Below, in pieces: positions 50,801 to 57,095 of a stretch of 64,000 nucleotides of DNA. The stretch is from positions 4,633,001 to 4,697,000 of the forward strand of contig NC_084933.1 of NCBI RefSeq assembly GCF_958298935.1, given 5' to 3'. The DNA comes from Phragmites australis (Eukaryota; Streptophyta; Magnoliopsida; Poales; Poaceae). The notes under the pieces are model-generated. The model was not told the origin of the DNA. It made no database searches and worked only from the letters and a program-made list of their open reading frames with translations. The position numbers were made by a program, and so were the translations under genes. How positions within the stretch are numbered: position 1 is the first letter of the stretch; every line of letters starts with the position of its first letter.

Positions 50801-53800
50801 CTTCGGCTCAGGCCTCCTCCTTTTCGGGGGAGGGCTCTGGCCCTCGGGCCGTCGTGGGCCGGTCCCAGCGGTCGCCCCAGAGTCTGCCTCCGAAGGCTGG
50901 TCGGTCCGGCCACCAACCGTTGCACCGCTAGCCGGGCTCTGGCCCCCGGGTTGCGTGCCCTAGTTCCGGCCTCCGCCCCGGAATCCGCTCCCCAAGACAG
51001 GCCGCCTCGGCTGCCCGCCGTCACGGCGCCTGCCATCGGCCGTAGTCACGGAGGTGACAGCGACGAGGATGAGGATGGCTGAGGGATGTACGCCCGGGGA
51101 TGCCTCCCCTTGTCGCCTCGGGTCGCCGGCCTGCTGTCTTCAGCGGCGGCGCCCCGCCCTCCGTTGTCATCCACCCCGGGGATGTGTATAGTCCCGGGGT
51201 CCCGACGCCCCGGACGGTTCACTAGCCCCTGGGCGTCGAAGGCCGGCATTGACGCCTGCAGAGTAGCCCGGCCCGGGTCTGCGCAAAGCGCCAGCTCCTC
51301 GCGTGGCAGGATAGCCCGGGCGAGGTGGTCGACGCCGGTCACCACCTTCAGTAGGGTCGCCTGGGCCCCCTCAACAAGGTCCCCCTCCTCACCGATGCAA
51401 GTCCTCATCAAGTCGCCCGGACCGGTGTACATCCAAGCGAAGCGGGCACGCTCCCGCAGAGGGGCAGACGGCGGCGCAGGTAAGACCCGCCCGACGCAGG
51501 TTTTCGATGCGGTTCAACACCGGGCGTAGGCGCTCATCCTCTGCAGGGGCCGCTTCCCAGATCGGCCTGTGGGGTTCCGCCGGCATTTGGGGCAGCAAGA
51601 GGTGGTCATGGGGACTGACGTTGATGTAGACCCAGTCCCGGTGCCAGTTTTCCCACTTGCCGCGTAGCACCTGCAGGATGTAGACGTCGCCGAGTCCCTC
51701 CCGCAGGCGGAAGTTGCAGCAGCCGACCACCTCCACCTCGTTAGATCCCTTCTTCTTCCCGGCTGCTCAAAGGATGAAGAAGTGCCGGAAGAGCGCGACC
51801 GACGGCAGCACTCCCACGAACATTTCACAGAAGTGGGCGAAGATCGCCAGGATGACCACCGAGTTCGGACTCAGGTGGGCCAGCTGGACACCGAACGTGT
51901 CCAGCACTTACAGAAGGAACGTCGAGAATGGTGGCACCAGCCCGGCGGTGACGAAAGACACGAAGATCACGATCCGCCCGGGCCTGCGCGTGGAGGGTGA
52001 AAAGTTGGCCGGCGTCTCCACCGACGCCTGTCGCTAGCCAGCGGGGACCATCAACTTTCGGACCTTCTCTGCCCCCTCCTCATTCATGAGGCGGGACTTC
52101 GGCAGGACGCTGTTGGCACTTGACGTGTCCCGACGGCTGCTTCCTGCCCTCGTCATTTTTTGGGGGTGGGGAGTCTGCTGGAAGAAGACTAGAAGCAAGG
52201 TGCGCTGCAGGCTGAAGAGAGAGCTCCTGGTGCGCAAGGAAGACAAAGGCAGAGGATGGCAACCGCAAGAATGGCGTGGGGGGTAACAGTTTGTTGCCCC
52301 TCTCCTTTTTATATCGCGGGGAATTCAAACGGCACATTCCTCAGTGCAATTTGTGAGGCGCACCTCCCTCGATCCGCGCGGTTGCCAGGCGCACCACCCT
52401 CGATCCGCGTGGTTGCCACACGCACCTCCTGCCTCGTTATCACTCCCCTCAGAAGTCGGAAGGGCACTCGTCCTTTTGGTTTCTCACCTGGGCCGTACCA
52501 AGAGCCTGGGCCAAAAAGACTGCAAAGACCGCAAGAGTTTGGCACCTGACGACAAGCCACGTGGCACCGATGTTGTGATCGGCCTCAAAGAAATAGGGCC
52601 TCATCCGCAGTCTCTGGGCCATCGCCTGCCGATGGGCCCGGGGGCTGCTGTCAGTGACATGGGAACCAAGGGTCCCCGAGTCCCGAGGCCAGGACATCAG
52701 AATGCCACGTGGCGCCTTCCCTCGGGGACCATCTCCCTGAGGCCCGAGAAGACCCAGTTCCTGGAGAGGGCGCTCGGGGCCATGAACAGTGGCCCCCGAG
52801 TACCCGTAGTTCCCCGAGGACCCGAGAAGTACCAGTTCCGGGAGAGGGCGCTCGGGGCCATAAATAGTGATCCCCGAGCACCCGTAGTTCCCCGAGGACC
52901 CGAGAAGAACCAGTTCCGGGAGAGAGCGCTCGGGGCCATGAACAGTGGTCCCCGAGCACCCGTAGTTCCCCGAGGATCCGAGTAGAGACATATCCGGGAG
53001 AGGGCACTCAGGGCCATGAACAGTGGCCCCCGAGCACCCAGAGTTCCCCGAGGACCTGAGAAGCCCCTTGCCGGTGGACCCCACAAGGGCTCAACGGTGA
53101 GGTATCAATCGGTGGAAGGCCCGATGCTGCATTTAAGAGGGAGTGTGGTCTGTCACTTCCAACCACTCCCCCCCACGCCTGTCGTACTGAGTACGCCAGC
53201 CCTTGCCACCGCCTAGCATGGGCATGGGGACATTTAATGCGATGGGTCCCATCGCACGTCACCCTGCGGGGCCCATGCAGGAAACGGCTTGGAGATATTG
53301 TCGCTGGGCTTGAGGCATATTGCCTGCCCACCTGCTATGTCAGACTAGCTCTGACCGAGCGGGCATGCGGGGTTGTTCGGCGGCTGCCCGGTGGGCCCCC
53401 TCCCCTCTGCACTTGTTGAAGTTGGCGTAATGGGCCACAAGACAGGCCGAGGGCGCATTTTCAACCCTCTGTAACATCAAACTGTAGCCCCATGATGGTT
53501 GCTTTCCATTTATGGCTCATGGGGACTCGTGCCCTCCTTTCTGGGCACGCCAAGCCTCCCCAACAGGATAAAAGGGGGGGTGCACTCCGGAGAAAAGAAG
53601 AAGCGGAAGTAGAAGCCTATCACGCCTGAACAAGCGCACACAAGCCAAAGCATACATCACACAAGTCCGAGAAGCGAAGCGAACTGGACGAACAAGTCTC
53701 CGAAGCTCTAGACTTAGACAGAAAACTTTGTAACACAAGAGATCCAGAGAGAGGCATTCCCAGAGTATTAATAGCATACACACAGGAGTACGGTATTACG

Positions 53801-56800
53801 CTCCGTGCGGCCTGAACCTGTCTAAAAATCCCTTGCGCATTTACTCCCACTAGCAGACGATCATCTGCCCCGCCTACATCTCATATACTCGCATTAACTT
53901 CACGTACAAGGTAGATTCAGAATCATCCCCCCGGCTGAATCTCAAATGGGGTCCCCCAGGATCCCCGCTTGAGGAGTTCATCCTCCGACAGTATGCAATG
54001 CTTAAAGGCTTCAATTGGTATCATTGTTAATTCATTTCTATATTTAAGCTGCATCCATGCATGATATGACTTAAACTTCCTACCTCTCTTATTATCTAGA
54101 TGTACATATATTACTACATTCCTACAAGTGGTATTCACAAGTGGGTCTCATTATATGTATGTACACATATAGGGGGAGTTTAGATTATATCATGTGAGTT
54201 TCATGAATTGTGATCCATGTGCTTTTATTTCAATTGGTAATTGTATCCCTGCAAGTGGTATCTCTTAATTAGTATCATTTCATTGGATCATGATTTATGA
54301 AGCTCTCTCCCATGTGCTCTAACGCTCTTTCGAGTTCAACATGTGTCTGTAGCCCTTTTTTAGATTGTTGACAAGTGAGGAGAAGTTTGACGACCAAAGC
54401 AGGAGGCATGCCTAGTGAAGAATAAGCAAGATGCGAAGATTGACAAATGGGGACTCATCTACATTTGGTATAAAAAGCATGCAATGAAAAATCTCTTGCA
54501 TATGTCGATCAAGGGAGATAGTGGCAATAGAGAAAGAGGGAGCCATAACAAAAAGGGTACTAAGTGGTAAAAACATACATCCAAGCAATGTGGTAAGGCT
54601 TTATGCTCTCTACAATTGGTATCATTTATTATTTCCCACTTGCTTTGGTTATGTTGTCATCAATCACCAAAAAGGGGGATATTGTAGCAAAAATGGCACT
54701 ATTAGACCATGATATGATTTTAGTGATTAATGACAACATAGTCATTGGGACTAACATGTTTGTCAAGTAATGCTTTAGTAGGTCTCATAGATGCAATATA
54801 TAAAGAGGCCACCAATTGCAAGGTGTAGCACCAGAGCTTTATCTGTAGAGAAGAGTAGAACTGAAGAAGCCACCGGATAGTTCGATGTTAGTGAAGAAGG
54901 TGCACACAGGAGTATTTTGGCTCAGAACAGAAGAAGTTAAACTCAATGGAAGGTCTGGTGATCAGTGAAAGATATACACTATTGAATTTCTTATAGAGGT
55001 GATTCCAAGTGTTGAAAAATGAGGAAGAACTGATCAGCTGGTACAGTGTCAAGAGGAATTGCACTGAAGGCTTCTCTGGAGCAATTTACACAGAGAGGAT
55101 GCAAAGGCTTGGATGGCTCAAATGTATTCACTGGATAGTCCGATGATAGAGATGTAGTATATACCGAAGTGTCCAATATTCACATAGTCTTTGAGTGGGG
55201 TTCCAATGGCTAGTTTCTAAAGATGTACTCATCGAATGATCCGGTGTTAGTACTACTGTTCTCACCGGATCATCCGGTGTTAACAACTTTTCTGAGCCGT
55301 TGGGAAAATGGCTAGTTGACGGGTTTAAGGCTATAAATACCCCTCCACTCAGTCATTTGAAGGTGTGGCATGCTGCTGGAGTCCAGAGAAACACAGAGAC
55401 ACTTGAGAAGACATCCAAGCAACCAAAGTGCTTAAAGTGATTATCCAAGGCAATTAAGCACAAGATTAGTGAGTGATTAGTGCTTATAGGCAATCTACAT
55501 TTGTGCATCTACTTTCCTAGAGTAGTTTGCTAGGATTTGCTATAGGTTGCAAAACTTTTGAGCGGTAGAATAGACACACTAGATAAACCTAGAGCACATT
55601 TAGATAGAAATTGATTTAGGTTTATCTTCTGACGTTTTTGGAGCCAATCTGGTTAGATTTTTTAAGTGTCCTAATTCACCCCCACTATTCACCCCCACTC
55701 TTAGGATGTCATCGGTCCTCACAATAAGGGTGAGGAAGAGCATGACAAGTGGATTCATATGTATTTTTTAAATGTAGTGGCATTTTGGCATTGGAATTGT
55801 GGAAGGAATGCATCCTTGCATTGCAGCAACAATGTTGTGTTGGAATTGTGGACAAATTGCATCTTTGCAATACAATGGTATTTTTTTGCAGTGGAATTAT
55901 GGATGAGGTATCACATTATGGTTATTTGAATAGTCTTTCTACTTGTTTGCGATATGTGGCTATACATTGTTTAACTTCGTGGAGCCAATTTTTGGTGTCT
56001 TATGTTTGTAATGTGGTTCTCGATGTCTTATGAGCTATGATGTGATAGGATGTTATTAGATATAATTGAGACTTAGGCCTCATAATTATGATAATGTTGA
56101 ACCTAGGTTTTCACCATAGGAGTAGTTTTAGATAATTGTATTAAGAAGTCTATAAAAAACATATTCTCGTCTAGACTTGAATCCATGAAACACTTTGGCA
56201 TGGTACTTAAGTTGGTGATGATATCTTTAACTTGAGTTTACAATGATGTTATTATTGGTAGTGCAGCCAAGATATATTTAAATTGATGTTTAATCAACTT
56301 ATAGTTTAAATAGTTCATTATAGTAGTTTGCTTGATGAGATTTACATCTCACTATTTTATCATTCTCCATAGGATTGCCTTGAGCCGACGAGCATCGGGA
56401 TGGGTAGCATCATGTCTTTTGTATGATGACCTCCATCTTTTATTTATTTGTTGTGATGTTAGTTTGGCTAACTTTGGCCACTTTTAGCAGTTGGGGGTGT
56501 CACATTATGGCGCTTTTGTATGTTGGAGGCATCTTCTCTTTGCTAGGAGGATGTATTGTTTGTATGAATATTGTATATATATTATGTGTCTAGGCTCAAC
56601 TATAGTTACTATTGCATCACCTGTAGTTACATTCAAAAAATGGTAGAATTACAATCCGCGAGACAAGAAGTTACAACCAGACGTAAATAAAAAAATGAGT
56701 TGCAATTGCATTATGGATGAATGTAACTCCTAACAAATTCCAGGCCTAATGATGTACAACCTAAGGAACACGATTGTAATTGTAGTATAATCTAAAACGT

Positions 56801-56810
56801 AACTCATATC

Positions 56811-56855
<45 letters not shown>

Positions 56856-57052
56856 TGTAACTCGTTACCTTCTCGTATTGCAATTATATACTTCTAGACG
56901 TGCGGTTGTAACTGGTCTAACTAGCAGATTTAAAATGATAGTTTTTTTATTTGTAACTGGGGGTGTGCGCAATGGTAAACTATAGTTCACCTAGACACAG
57001 AATAAACTCATTGTATGTATGTATGTATGTATGTATGTATATATATATATAT

Positions 57053-57095
<43 letters not shown>

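Larger units (their letters stand above)
42638..53990 (+). mobile_element. Ty3-gypsy retrotransposon, 5'-truncated, with one LTR
   Basis: Order gag, protease, RT, RNase H, integrase, then a 5.2-kb region with an antisense ORF, then the 3' LTR. This fits the large grass gypsy elements that carry an antisense ORF. The 5' LTR and start of gag are missing. GC content is much higher than the surrounding intron. It lies opposite to the OSC gene in its largest intron. Confidence 0.9.

Noticed and set aside
42638..53990. A complete, mobile gypsy element
   Set aside because: No 5' LTR, truncated gag, stops, frameshifts and a lost integrase Asp.
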